From Wolfiporia cocos (Eukaryota; Basidiomycota; Agaricomycetes; Polyporales; Phaeolaceae): DNA of 64,000 nucleotides. Below the pieces are notes generated by a model. That model was not told where the DNA came from, ran no database searches, and saw nothing but the letters and a program-made list of their open reading frames with translations. Both the position numbers and the translations under genes were made by a program. The stretch lies in NCBI GenBank assembly GCA_029448655.1, contig JACCLO010000008.1, positions 2,480,001 through 2,544,000 on the forward strand. The letters are read 5' to 3'. This document shows, in pieces, positions 10,708 through 21,078 of the stretch (position 1 is its first letter; the number at the start of each line of letters is the position of its first letter).

Positions 10708-13483
10708 ATGTCGCCGTCGCTGCGGTTCAAGTTCACCTCGCCGTGGTCGCGCGCGGAGAAGCAGGATTCGCGTGGTACACAGGAGGAGGACCAGGGTAAC
10801 GTCGAGAAGGTCCCCTCTAAGTCCTTAGACAGCGAGGTCTCGCCGTCGGTGAAGGAAGGCGAGGACAGCCTGCCGGAAGATCCTGATGTCGCGCCAGGAG
10901 GCCTGACATTCGAAGAAGGTACGTTGAGCGATACTGTAAGTCATGCATGACTAATGTGCACACTGTGAATTGACAGACACTGCTGGTGGAATGGGCCGCC
11001 ATCTTGGCGTGTTCACCTGCACCCTCATGATGTGAGATGATTGATTTCGATTCGATTAAGTTCCAGCTCGTAACTCTGGGTCATCAGTGTTGGCCGAGTG
11101 ATTGGCACAGGGATCTTCTCTACACCCTCCTCTATCCTGGAATCCGTGGGATCGGTGGGCGCTTCGTTGATGCTCTGGGTCCTCGGCTTCGTGCTCTCCT
11201 TCTGCGGATTGTTCATTTGGCTGGAGTTTGGGACTATGATTCCTCGGTCTGGAGGAGAGAAGGTCTACCTCGAAGCAACGTACAAGAAGCCACGCTACTT
11301 GGCAACGATCATTTTCGCCACAAATGCGATCTTCCTCGGTTTCACCGCATCTGGTTGCATTGTGAGGACATAATACATTTGGAGAGTGTTGATGCTTATA
11401 CCTGATTGGCCTGCTATCTAAGGTCTTCGCGGAGAAGTATGTGCAGTATGATTGGATGTCCGTTGATCTAACTCACTATTCTCAGCATTCTGGTTAGCGC
11501 GGGTGTTGAGGCAACTCTCTGGGCACAACGCGGTATTGCCTTGGGAGGTGAGCTTGGCATACTTGTCAACTTCTTGCATGCTCACAAGTTACCAGTGATC
11601 TTCTTCGTGACAATCTTGCATGGCTTCACGCCCAGGCTGGGTATCCTCACCATGAATGTACGCCATGAGTTCTTTCTACATCTTGTACATGCCTTATAAT
11701 TGGCGCATCAGGTCCTCAGTGTATTCAAGGTTGTGATCCTTGTCTTCGTCGTGATTACTGGTACGCAACATCAGATAATGATTATGTCCCGTGCGCAACC
11801 TGGTCCTGACAAATACAATAGGCTGGGTCGTATTATCGGGTCATACACGCATAGCAGATCCGCATTACAATTTCAGGAACGCATTTGCAGGCAGTTCTCA
11901 TAGCAGCTACGACGTGAGTTCGGTCAAACCACGCGACATAGCGCCGGCTGACACATTTCTCATTGTCAATACAGTATGCGACAGCCACGTTCAAGGTGCT
12001 CAACTCGTATGCTGGGTGGTCGAACGTCAACTACGTCATGAACAACGTGAAAGACCCGGTTCGGACACTCAAAATCGCAGGGCCGCTCGGTCTGGGCATC
12101 TGTAGCGTGCTATATCTGCTTGCGAATGTGGCGTACTTCGCGTGAGTAAGCCTTACTTTTCTTCCGCTAACGAGAAATGGAGACGAACTCGATATGCGAC
12201 TAGCGCTGCAACAAAAGAGGAGATCCAGAACACAGGCGTGACAGTAGCATCGCTGTTCTTCCACAATGTATTTGGCGAAACCGCGCAGCGCGCGCTGACA
12301 GTTTTCGTTGCGCTAAGGTATGTCTGATTGACGCACACAAGGGATTGTGCTCTGATATTCGGATCTTCACTAGTGCATTGGGGTACGTCCTATAAGAAGC
12401 TCCACCCTGAAAATGTAGCACTGATATGCACATGGTATTGGCCGCTAATACAAAAGGGTGAGCGTCTGCGTCGCTGCTACCAATTCTTATTCTAATAGAA
12501 GATCTAGAATGTCATCACAGTGGTAGGCACTTCGCACAATATTCTGCATCCAGGGCACGAAACTCACCCATGTGATTGACAACCTGACAGACATTCGCTC
12601 AATCTCGGGTGAACCAAGGTCGGTCGCGGTAGCAACTCTCACTCCGCGCAAACATTCTTACATCCCATCAGAGCTCGCCAAAGAGGGTATTCCGCTTCCT
12701 TTTGGAAACCGCTTCTGGGCATCCAATTGGCCGACAGGCAAGTCCCCGTTGCCTGGACTCATCATCCATCTCATCCCCTCGGTGCGCTGCTTTTAATCGT
12801 TGTTGTTGTCTGTGGCAGCCTGTTGACCTGATGCGAACAGGTGATCATTATCCTTGGCCCTCCGCCATCTGTGGCGTACCCATTCATTCTTGATATCGAG
12901 GGCTACCCTGGCCAGATCATCAACTTATTCATCGTTATCGTGCGTTCTATCAAAATGGAATACACCACCGTTGGCATTAACGGTGTATGCCAATATAGGG
13001 CCTCTTCTGGCTGCGGTATACAAAGCCGCATACGCCGCGACCATTCAGAGGTGTGTGTTCACCTGCAAATCTATCTTCCTGGTCGCTTAACCTTTCCATA
13101 AACAGTGTGGTGGCCTTTAGCCGTGTTCTACCTCGCTGCAGCTGTCTTCCGTACGTGCCTTGGCGGATTTACCCCCCGCAGTGATCATTCTGATCCCTTT
13201 GTATCCTGGTAGTGCTTGTCGCACCATTCCTCCGTCCTCCTGGCGGTATTGGTGACACGCCTCCATTGCCTTACTACCTGTACGTGCTGTAGAATCCAAC
13301 GATGCGCCCAGGCTGACGCATGCGTCGGCGCGCATCAGGTACTGCCTTGTTGGCATTGGGATTATGGTTGCAGGTATCTTCTGGTGGGCTTCCTGGCGTG
13401 TCTTACCTCGTCTGTTTGGCTACGAGTTCGTGCCGCGCAAAGAAAAGCTGGACGATGGAACATGGGTTACATTGGTTTGTTAA
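10708..13483 (+). CDS. MUP1: High-affinity methionine permease, MUP1-like (APC superfamily), 556 aa, about 20 exons
   Basis: Exons: 10708-10918, 10977-11031, 11088-11361, 11423-11436, 11486-11547, 11596-11657, 11712-11760, 11822-11913, 11975-12141, 12204-12317, 12374-12382, 12457 (1 nt), 12508-12522, 12591-12618, 12672-12781, 12841-12939, 12999-13050, 13106-13150, 13213-13279, 13339-13483. The 1,671 nt join without a stop. The cytosolic N-terminus is acidic, followed by about 12 membrane segments. TM1 carries the APC motif IGTGIFSTPSSI. Other family blocks are LEFGTMIPRSGGEKVYLEA, GWSNVNYVMNNVKDP, TFAQSRVNQELAKEGI and a tail with FGYEFVPRKEKLDDGTW. It is predicted to import methionine (possibly cysteine) across the plasma membrane. 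Length is close to yeast Mup1. The micro-exons of 14, 9 and 1 nt are unusual; the 1-nt exon is needed for SALG-NVITV to be read in frame. It converges on BUB3 with a 272-bp gap. Confidence 0.88.
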
Positions 13484-13755
13484 CGTCTCCCTGCATTCTC
13501 TACTCTGATGCAGGAGCTAATGTGCAACTTGTAGTTCTCGACACAGAAGATAAAGTGAGCGAGATTGCATTGGGCAGCATGCAGCACGCCCTCACATGTG
13601 CTCACGATGGCGGATGGGGGTACATTATCGCAAGCCGTGTATAATACGTCGGTGATGTTGAATGGACGATACCATGATGAATTGGGCCACAAGTGGATGA
13701 TACCCTACAGCATGCAGCCGCCAACTTGGCCGTGAGAGAGCACATCAAACTTTTT

Positions 13756-15677
13756 CTAGCTCGCAGTCCATCCCTTCGGCTGAAACAGGACTAGTTAAAC
13801 GATATCGCCCCACGTAGCGGATCCAAGCAGCTTACCTTGACCTCCTCGCCCACATTCTTGATGTACACGGTTGGCCTCTCCGCCTTTTTCGCGCCCTCCT
13901 CACCTTCCTCCCATGTGTAGCTCACGCCTACGGCCAGCTTCGTCCCGTCCGCGCTGAAGGCGATCGACGGCACGGGCGAATGGTACTTGGGGTACTGCCG
14001 CAGCCGCTTCTTGAGCTTGTGGTCCCAGATCGAGACTGTACCATCAGAGCCCGCCGAGGCAAACGTGTTGTAGCTGTGAAATAAAGGAATGAGCATTGCG
14101 ACGTGAATGATATAGCGGAAAATATACATAGGGTGGAAGGCGAGCGCGTTGACCGGCCAGACGTGGTCCACATCGTCAATCGTCTGTCGGTGGCATTTGA
14201 ACGCGTATTTCTTGTCCTGCGCCTCCGGGCTGGGATCGAAGTACTCGACTGCGATACGACCCTCAACCGACGCCGTCGCATAGCCTATCATGTACTGTTA
14301 TATCGCATCGGCGCGCTCATTCAAGACAGGACGTACCTTGCCCGTCCGGCATGCAAGCAAGTGCGCGTGTCATGAACTTGAGGCTGCTCTCCCGCGTTTG
14401 TGCAGGCGCGTCCATCTTGCGGATATCATAGATGTGGAACAGCCTGCTCGCCATACCCACGACGAGAGTGTTGTTGACGAGGTCCATATTGTACACGCGC
14501 TCGGGCAGGCCGTGCGATGACTGCTGAGGCGAGGATGCGCGGGGATCCCAGAAGCGAATCGTTCGATCCCATGAACCAGTGATGAGCGCATCTGAGTGAT
14601 GAGAGACGATAAACACAAGTGTAAGAAGATATGAAATCAGACCTACTGGAATTCCGAGACCAATTCATGGTAGAGATGGCATCGGCATGTTGGCCAAGGT
14701 GGTTCATCTTCTCTGTCTCGAGGTTGAGCCTATGTTTGTCAGCGCGTAAAGGGAATAGATCTCGGCAGAGAAAATGGGCTGACGTACTCTTGCACAGAGG
14801 TGTCTAGGCCTCCGCTGTATGCATGAGTGGCATCGGAGAAGCAGCATGTGAGGACGGCCGCGCGGTGATCATATTGCGACTTTTGCTCGTTGGCGGCGAT
14901 GTCATAGAAGCGGACATACTAGATAGTTGACTGTTTAGCACTGTGATTAGAAGGAGGATAGGGAGAAGGAAAAGAATCCAGTTCGATGCAGGTATCGCGG
15001 CACCGATGGTAGAAAATCCTGGAATACGCCTGCCTCCACCATGTAGCACATTTCAGGCCAGCAGTCCCCTCCCATCCGTTTATAGAACTGGCTAGTCCGC
15101 CTAATACATCGGGAATCATTCCTTCAGCAGGAGGTCGTTGTGAAAGTAGCGGCAGGGGATAGCAAAATCTTGACATCGCACAAGATTTGTATAACAGGTC
15201 CAGTGCGGCCGAAAAGAGAGCATAGTTTCCGGGCAGCGGACATTCAGACAGATCAATAACGATTATGGGAGGACATGAATGATATCCCGTCTTGAGCAGA
15301 ATGGTGTAAGAGTGATCGGCATGGTGACTTGTAGCGGAACAAACGATGTACATCGCGATTATTCGCAGTACGGTTCTCCGTCACAAGCCACAGATATTGT
15401 GTATATCAACTTTCTTCCACGTCAGAAGTGCGAGGTTTGAGGCGTTTTGAAGCAGCGGCCTCGCTAAGCAGAAACGGGTGCGTTCTGCACAACAGACTGT
15501 GTACTCACCGTGTCCCACGACGAGACTAGTAGATGTGTGTTATTTTTCGGAGAAAAGCGCACAGCAGAGACGCTGTCGAGGGGCGGCGACGCAAGTTCTA
15601 CTTGATCTAGGGCGGGTAGCAGATGAGCAGGTGAGCATGCAGATCAAGGACAGACCACGACTTGTCATACCAGACAT
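13756..15677 (-). CDS. BUB3: Mitotic checkpoint WD40 protein BUB3, 330 aa, 8 exons
   Basis: Minus-strand exons: 15677-15671, 15606-15509, 14918-14788, 14729-14647, 14591-14337, 14284-14128, 14073-13836, 13779-13756. The 993 nt join in frame. The first exon is 7 nt (ATGTCTG), giving MSDQVELASPPLDSVSAVRF after splicing. The protein is a WD40 propeller with diagnostic BUB3 sequence: SSWDTYVRFYD, GSWDRTIRFWDPR, TASVEGRIAVEYFDPSPE, FHPIYNTFASAGSDGTVSIW and a C-terminal VKPKGW. BUB3 binds GLEBS motifs in BUB1 and MAD3/BUBR1 at kinetochores and keeps the spindle checkpoint active. It may also act in Rae1-like mRNA pathways in the nucleus. Length matches the family (about 325-340). Intron 2 (14919-15508) is 590 bp, about ten times the others. 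The left arm of the large inverted repeat starts 47 bp upstream of the start codon, so its promoter lies in duplicated DNA. Confidence 0.93.
14919..15508 (-). other. 590-bp intron 2 of BUB3
   Basis: The GTGAGT donor at 15508 and the TAG acceptor at 14919 join codon ACG to TAT, giving WDTYVRFYD, so the intron call is firm. Other BUB3 introns are about 50-65 bp. I see no terminal repeats, no second coding exon and no recognisable protein inside; a 144-codon open frame here resembles nothing known. Confidence 0.75.
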
Positions 15678-15723
15678 GATCCGCAAAGCACAGAAGCGCA
15701 AGTCAAAGCAAGTCCAGTGCAAG

Positions 15724-18032
15724 CAGCGGACACACTAACTGGTTTGCTTGGGATGGCAAGAGTGATTGAGTACAGGACCGAGTGAACGCAGCACAAGCGA
15801 AAGATGCAGCCACAATCGCGACTGCCGCGATGTGGCATATTTGGCTTTGTTAGGATCCAAAGCCTTTGGCAAACATGCATCCAAACTTGGCTATCGTTGT
15901 GTTCACTGCCAGACTCTGGCATGAGGTTTATTCATGCCCTGTATATCAGCTACTCATGTCTTTGTCGGAACCCGCCTATTGGCTTTGAGTGCACCTCCTT
16001 ATCGGCATCGTGAGGGCAAGACGTGCCTATTCGATAATTGCACTCTTGGCCAGGAGCCATCACCTATGTAGCACAATCTAAAGACCACCTGAACTTAGGT
16101 GAACCAAACAGCGCTAATGGGACACAGGAAACGCTCAGACGCTTAATGGCAGCTATGTATTACGCAGGTGACAATCCAGGGTATACAATCTTCCTGCCAT
16201 CTACTGCTCTTCCCGCACAGAGCTACCACCGCAACTGCACTTGATTGTGTTTCGACTTCTCTCCCCGGTTCTGTGGCGCAACGCTGTGCCATTCAAAAAT
16301 ACGTATCGAAGCGCCGACCTCTCGCTTGGCTGTGACCGATGCGCGCGCACCAGCTTCCCACCCCTACTGTATGGAACAGGATGCGCCTTCGTCCGAAGAC
16401 CGGCGGATTATTCAGTACCCAGCATGCGGTGTTGTCCAACCTGCGTTAATGCAGGGTATTGATGCTATTTCCGCATTTTCAAAACTTCTCAAGTCTGTTC
16501 TGGAGCGAGTTCTCTGATATCACGGCGTCTGTGTCACTGTCTGTTCCTTTCTGCAGCTGCCCGGATACTCATGTCACTCTGAAACACAGGGCTCGTCTTG
16601 TGGAAGATCGTTCTCGGGCTATGCTTTTGCTGATCACAGCGTTCGCCGGACTAAACGAGCTCAGCAGCTCTACTTCTTTTGCGTGCCTGCGCCCGTCCGG
16701 ATCTCAGCCTCAAGACCCTGAACCTCCGTTGATCGGACGATGGACACCCTGGCATTCGTTCTCATTCCTGTGTTGGCGATCTCCCCTTGAGTCTGTGGCA
16801 GTCACCGTGCTCTGCTTCGTAAACTGCTAAAACCCTGGGACATCGCCCAGGCTGATCTTCCATTCCTTGCCATCTATGCTGATTAGACCTCCCCAATCAG
16901 CCTCTGCGGAACAGTTGTAAGACATCGCAGGTGCGGTGCAACCGGCGTGTTTTGACGTCCAAATCGGCCAGGTTAACAGACTAGCCGCCCATTTGGGATG
17001 CTGACATAGGCGCACGAAACCAATCTTACGCTGCCACAAAGGCCGGATCAAGAAATTGTCATAAATCAAGAGGCGGTGACGTTGCCGTATTTCCGAAGCT
17101 TCCGACGACAGGTATACCCAGGAGCAGGACCGCGGAGATCTCATCGTCTCTTCCGTCCGGTCGCACTGTCCCCCGGTATGATTCTCCATACAACCTAACT
17201 CAGACATCTCGCGCAATTGCCACCCATTCACTCAGGACGCTTCTGATGCATCGCCTTGTCGCTTTCGTAAACCAAAATACCCTCTGTTGCTCTTCTAGCG
17301 TCCTCGGAAAAGCTGTATGTGCCATCGGTCGGCTTTCAGCACTCTCGCTAGGTTCTCACGAACCACTGCGTTGTATTCACTGTATTGTATAGCCTCACCC
17401 CCCGTGACAGTTTCTTGGCCGCCGAACTATCGCTGAGGCTGTGAGGATTTTTCCGACGACAATTCGTGCACAGACAGCGGCCACTGCGCGGTTTGGTTCA
17501 TCTCCGTCTCGCGGTGCGTAGCACGTTGCGTGAAGAATGTGACCGACCGCAGGGGCAGTGCGTGCGCGAGAACGCGTGAGAACGGACGACTATAGCATGA
17601 CAGCCATATTTCCGACACAGATGTATTTTATTGGGTTGCTAGTATGTATGTACGCGGCACAGTGCGATATTGCGAGAAAACATGACTTAATGGTGTCAGT
17701 ACGAGTACACTACGTGGGGACAGTGACAGTGCTGTCCATGATGAAAACAAGCAGATGAAGATGTGCACCAAGTCAGGATGAGGTTGTGGATGTGAGAAAT
17801 GGAAAATGAGTAGAGGCTACAATGTGGAGTGGGAGATTCGTATCCGCGTGATGTCTGTAATGTTCGTGAAGCTATAGATTAGTATCAGTCATCGGGTGTT
17901 CGTGTAGAGTCGGCGAGAGTGATTCCGTGTAGTAAGAAAGGGGCGATCTGAAGGTTGATGTATGACCGTGAATGTCACAGTCATCGTGGATCATATGGGT
18001 CGTGGGTATGGCAGCAGGCAGCAAGCGGCAAT
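15724..18032. repeat. 3'-flank repeat downstream of gene A (no gene recognised)
   Basis: Sequence between BUB3 and the stop codon of gene A. It recurs inverted at 49017-51261 (downstream of D). Diverged relatives lie downstream of B (27253-28800) and C (38380-39826), and a partial copy sits at about 37113-37480. Shared landmarks are a block around 15835-15890 and a block near 16560-16610 (CACTCTGAAACA). Open frames in it are not in the same reading frame between copies, so I regard it as non-coding repeat or a decayed element. Confidence 0.6.
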
Positions 18033-20461
18033 TCATCGAACATAGTCCTGGAATTGCGTGTGGAGGTCCTGTGCAATTATCAGCATATGGTCCGCGGGCG
18101 AAATAACAGGTGCAGCAATACTCACCAACTTCTCCTGGCTACCAAGCTAGCAACACAAGCAAGACAGCACAAAATCAGTTTTATTCATCGATCTCGTTTA
18201 TGGAAGATCCACTCACCTGTAGATCCTGGAACTCGAACAACTCAGGGAAGGACCCAGTCTCGACTTCCTCCTTCGGCCTGTGGCACCGCAGCCACTGCTT
18301 CCGCGCCGACTTGAATTTGCATGTCACCTCGTAGTTGTGGTAACTGCATCCGCCTCGCATCAGCGCCTGCAAGGTGAGGATGAAAGAACAAAGAGACACA
18401 ACGCACCTGATCGTAGTTATGATCTCCGCGAGTGTGGCGTTCGGGTGCTCGCGCAGCTGCTTGATCAGCGCCTGTGGAGCGATGGCAACGTAAGACGTGA
18501 TCAGCACGGCGTAGGGCGCAAGGGAGGACATGAAGGCTCACCCGCGTCATCGACATGCCCTGTGGGTCCTCCCAGTCGAGCTGTTTGTCCGTGCACGCCG
18601 CGATCGAGATCTATAAATATGATCGGCCGCATGAGCATACACTGAGAGCAACGGCGATCGAGATGCGTCGAGATGGGTGGCGTGGCTCAGAGCCGAGAAA
18701 ATAGGGGCAAGAGAGGGGAGAAGGAAAAGAAAAGAAGACGCACCACGTGTGGCTTCTCCGTCGGGCTCGCGAGGCAATGTCCGTCGCACTCGCGCACGGT
18801 CGATGTCGGCGACGTGCACTGCGGGATAGCGATCTCGAGCGCGGTCTTCAGCCGGAACGACAGCTCCCTAATGAGGCCCCTGCCCTTCTTCTCCTTGTCC
18901 TTCTCCAGGCCCCTTAGCTTCTCCTTGCCCATCTCCTTGTCCTTCTTCTCCCTGCTCCTCTCCTCCTTGATCTTCTCGCTTCTCTTCTCCTCGCTCTTCT
19001 CGCCCTTCTTTTCGCCCTTCTTCTCCTCCTTGCCGCGCCACCAGCACGGCGACGACTGTGGCTGCGAGTGCGCCCGTGGCAGCGCGGGCTCGACGGCGGT
19101 CCCGGAGGACGCGGTCTCGGTCGACGCGGACGAGTGCACGGTCGGCGTCCGCTTGATCGAGAGGCTGGGCGTCCGCCTGAGCGAGAGGCTGCGCTGCAGC
19201 TGCGCGCTCGTCTTGCGGAGCGGCCGCCCGAGCGTCTTCATCACCTCTGTGAGCGTCGGCACGCGCGTGAGTGCGGGCAACGGCGTCGGCTTGCGCGGGG
19301 TGGGCGGCGTCGCGTCCTTCCGCACTACTCAAATGATCAGGATATGCGGATCGGCAGAGACTGGGAAGACACTCACCGACATTCTCCCACCGTGAGCGCA
19401 GCTTCCGCTCCCCGTTCGCGACCCACGGCAGGTAGATCGTGTTACACCGGTAGTGCTTCAGGTCTGCGGCGCGGCGTGATCAGTGAAGTATTGGTGCGCA
19501 CGTGCAGCACGCGACTCACCGAGTAGCGTGCCGGAGTGGCACGAGTCGAGGACCGCCTGCGTGGTGGGTCAGCTGCGTTCATAGACAGTGCAACAGGACG
19601 GGGACATGTGCGCACCGTCAGGTAGGCGCCAACCGGGAGAGGGTCGACGAGGAGCCTTCGCAGGTCCTGTGAGTGCGCGTGTGCGTCAGTGTCAATGTCG
19701 CGCGGTGGTAGGGGCGGGGGAGACTCACGTTGTCGACGATGAGCTTGTCCCGGTCCTCCAGGCCGCCATGGTCCATCGGGAGGATGACTACGCGTCGCGG
19801 GTCAGCGAATTCGGCAAGAGGGAGGGAGGGGGTGGACATTGGGTAGGAGGCAGGATGGGGTGAGATGGGTTGAGAGGCAGGATAATTACGCACCTTCATC
19901 CTGCCCATCCTCCTCGCTGTGCTCCAAACAGACGATCTGGTCCGAGTGCCCGGAGACTGCCCCGACCCGCGTCAATCAGCCTCGCCCACACACACACATG
20001 ATCGACGGCGCGCACTCACATAGGAACACAAAGTGGTCGCCCGGCTGCGCGCCCTGCACCAACCTGCGGATCTGGTGCTTCTGTACATCCCGTGCTGTCA
20101 GCGGCCGCACAGAAGGGAGGGAGAGAGAGAGGTGACGCACGATGTTGACGTTCGTCGGCTGGAGGTGCGGCTCGCCCTTGCCGTCGCGCATGATGGTCAC
20201 GTCCTCCTTCGCGTAACCAAACTGCTCTGCTCGACGCCGGGTTAGCGCTGATCTCGCACGCACGCACGGCGGCGGCAGGCGAAGCAAGGAGGACGAACCG
20301 ATGAGCAGCCTCCCGAACTCCTTGACATCCTCGTGTGGGCCCCGGAGCGGGTCATAGCCCATTCCCGCGGGCGACGCCTTCGTCTGGTAGTTGATCCCGA
20401 TGAGGAGCGCCTTGCGCTGGCAGCACGCACGCGTGCGCACACGCGGACTGCACTTTGCCAT
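18033..20461 (-). CDS. Metacaspase-like cysteine peptidase A (peptidase C14), 501 aa, 14 exons
   Basis: Minus-strand exons: 20461-20299, 20226-20141, 20080-20020, 19956-19894, 19787-19729, 19666-19616, 19556-19520, 19463-19377, 19324-18744, 18610-18542, 18471-18407, 18343-18217, 18146-18126, 18068-18033. The 1,506 nt stay in frame. The p20 part opens with RKALLIGINY (about residues 16-25). The catalytic dyad is His107 in FSGHSDQ and Cys167 in LDSCHSGTLL. A 194-residue linker exon (203-396) has SLSLRR repeats, then a Lys/Glu-rich tract, then CTSPTSTVRECDGHC. The p10 part starts ISIAACAD at 397, and the tail ends in LGSQEKL. There is no long prodomain. Known metacaspases cleave after Arg/Lys and act in stress, proteostasis and cell death; substrates here are unknown. 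A is divergent from gene B and is the arm partner of gene D. MRDG replaces the paralogues' MCDG near residue 67. Confidence 0.9.
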
Positions 20462-20611
20462 CGTCGCGTGGTGTTTTATGTTTCGTGTTTTGCGTTTTGT
20501 GTGGTGGTGTCTGGGTATGGGTGTGGGCGGACGAGTCGCAGATGGGGTGCGGGCGGGTGAGTGGGGAGGAGGGCGGGCCCGCTAGATCGCCTCGACAGAC
20601 GGGCGGACAGC

Positions 20612-20644
20612 GATAGGCCGCTATCCAGGGCGGGGTATATATAC
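20612..20644 (-). promoter_or_regulatory. Core promoter of gene A: TATA box plus GATAG/CTATC dyad
   Basis: A TATATATA box at about 20636-20643 lies about 175 bp upstream of the start codon. The dyad GATAGGCCGCTATC lies at 20612-20625, about 10 bp downstream of it in the direction of transcription. The same pair occurs at B, C and D. Confidence 0.6.
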
Positions 20645-21048
20645 ATTTGCGCCCAGCACGCGTCGTGGCGATGTCTGCCCTCATCACCGTGGCGCATGAT
20701 GGAACTTTCTGTCGAAACAAGAGCGGGGCGCGGCCGAGTCAGCTGAGATTTGCCCTACGATTCGCGATGCGAGCGCGGGCGGCACCGAGATTGGGCGTTA
20801 GCCAGCGCATTTGTTCTGGGCAGTGCTAGCGTCGACATGAGCGAACACGAGGCGCGTGATGGTGATATCGCAGCTACGCTCGGTTCGAAGTTCTGGATTT
20901 GTGCGGTTCGCGATCCGCGGGCTGCATGACTCAGCCTGAGAAGCTGCCATGCGCACGTGGAAAGTGGTAGTAGAGTGAAAAAAAATCAATACCGAGTTTT
21001 GAGTACGATGCCAAGGCAGGTGAACTTGGATTGTGGATTGATGGGAAG

Positions 21049-21078
21049 ACGCGTCCACGTGACAATGCTACGACGCGT
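21049..21078 (-). promoter_or_regulatory. Distal ACGCGT-CACGTG-ACGCGT cassette of gene A
   Basis: ACGCGT at 21049-21054, CACGTG at 21056-21061 and ACGCGT at 21073-21078, about 590-615 bp upstream of gene A. Corresponding cassettes precede B, C and D. ACGCGT is the MCB core bound by MBF in yeasts, and CACGTG is an E-box; use of these factors here is inferred. Confidence 0.45.

Noticed and set aside
14919..15353. 144-codon minus-strand frame inside BUB3 intron 2
   Set aside because: It lies wholly in an intron whose removal restores the BUB3 protein, and it resembles no family.
15724..18032. Flanking repeats as an autonomous transposon
   Set aside because: No transposase, reverse transcriptase, terminal repeats or consistent reading frame were found in any of the copies.
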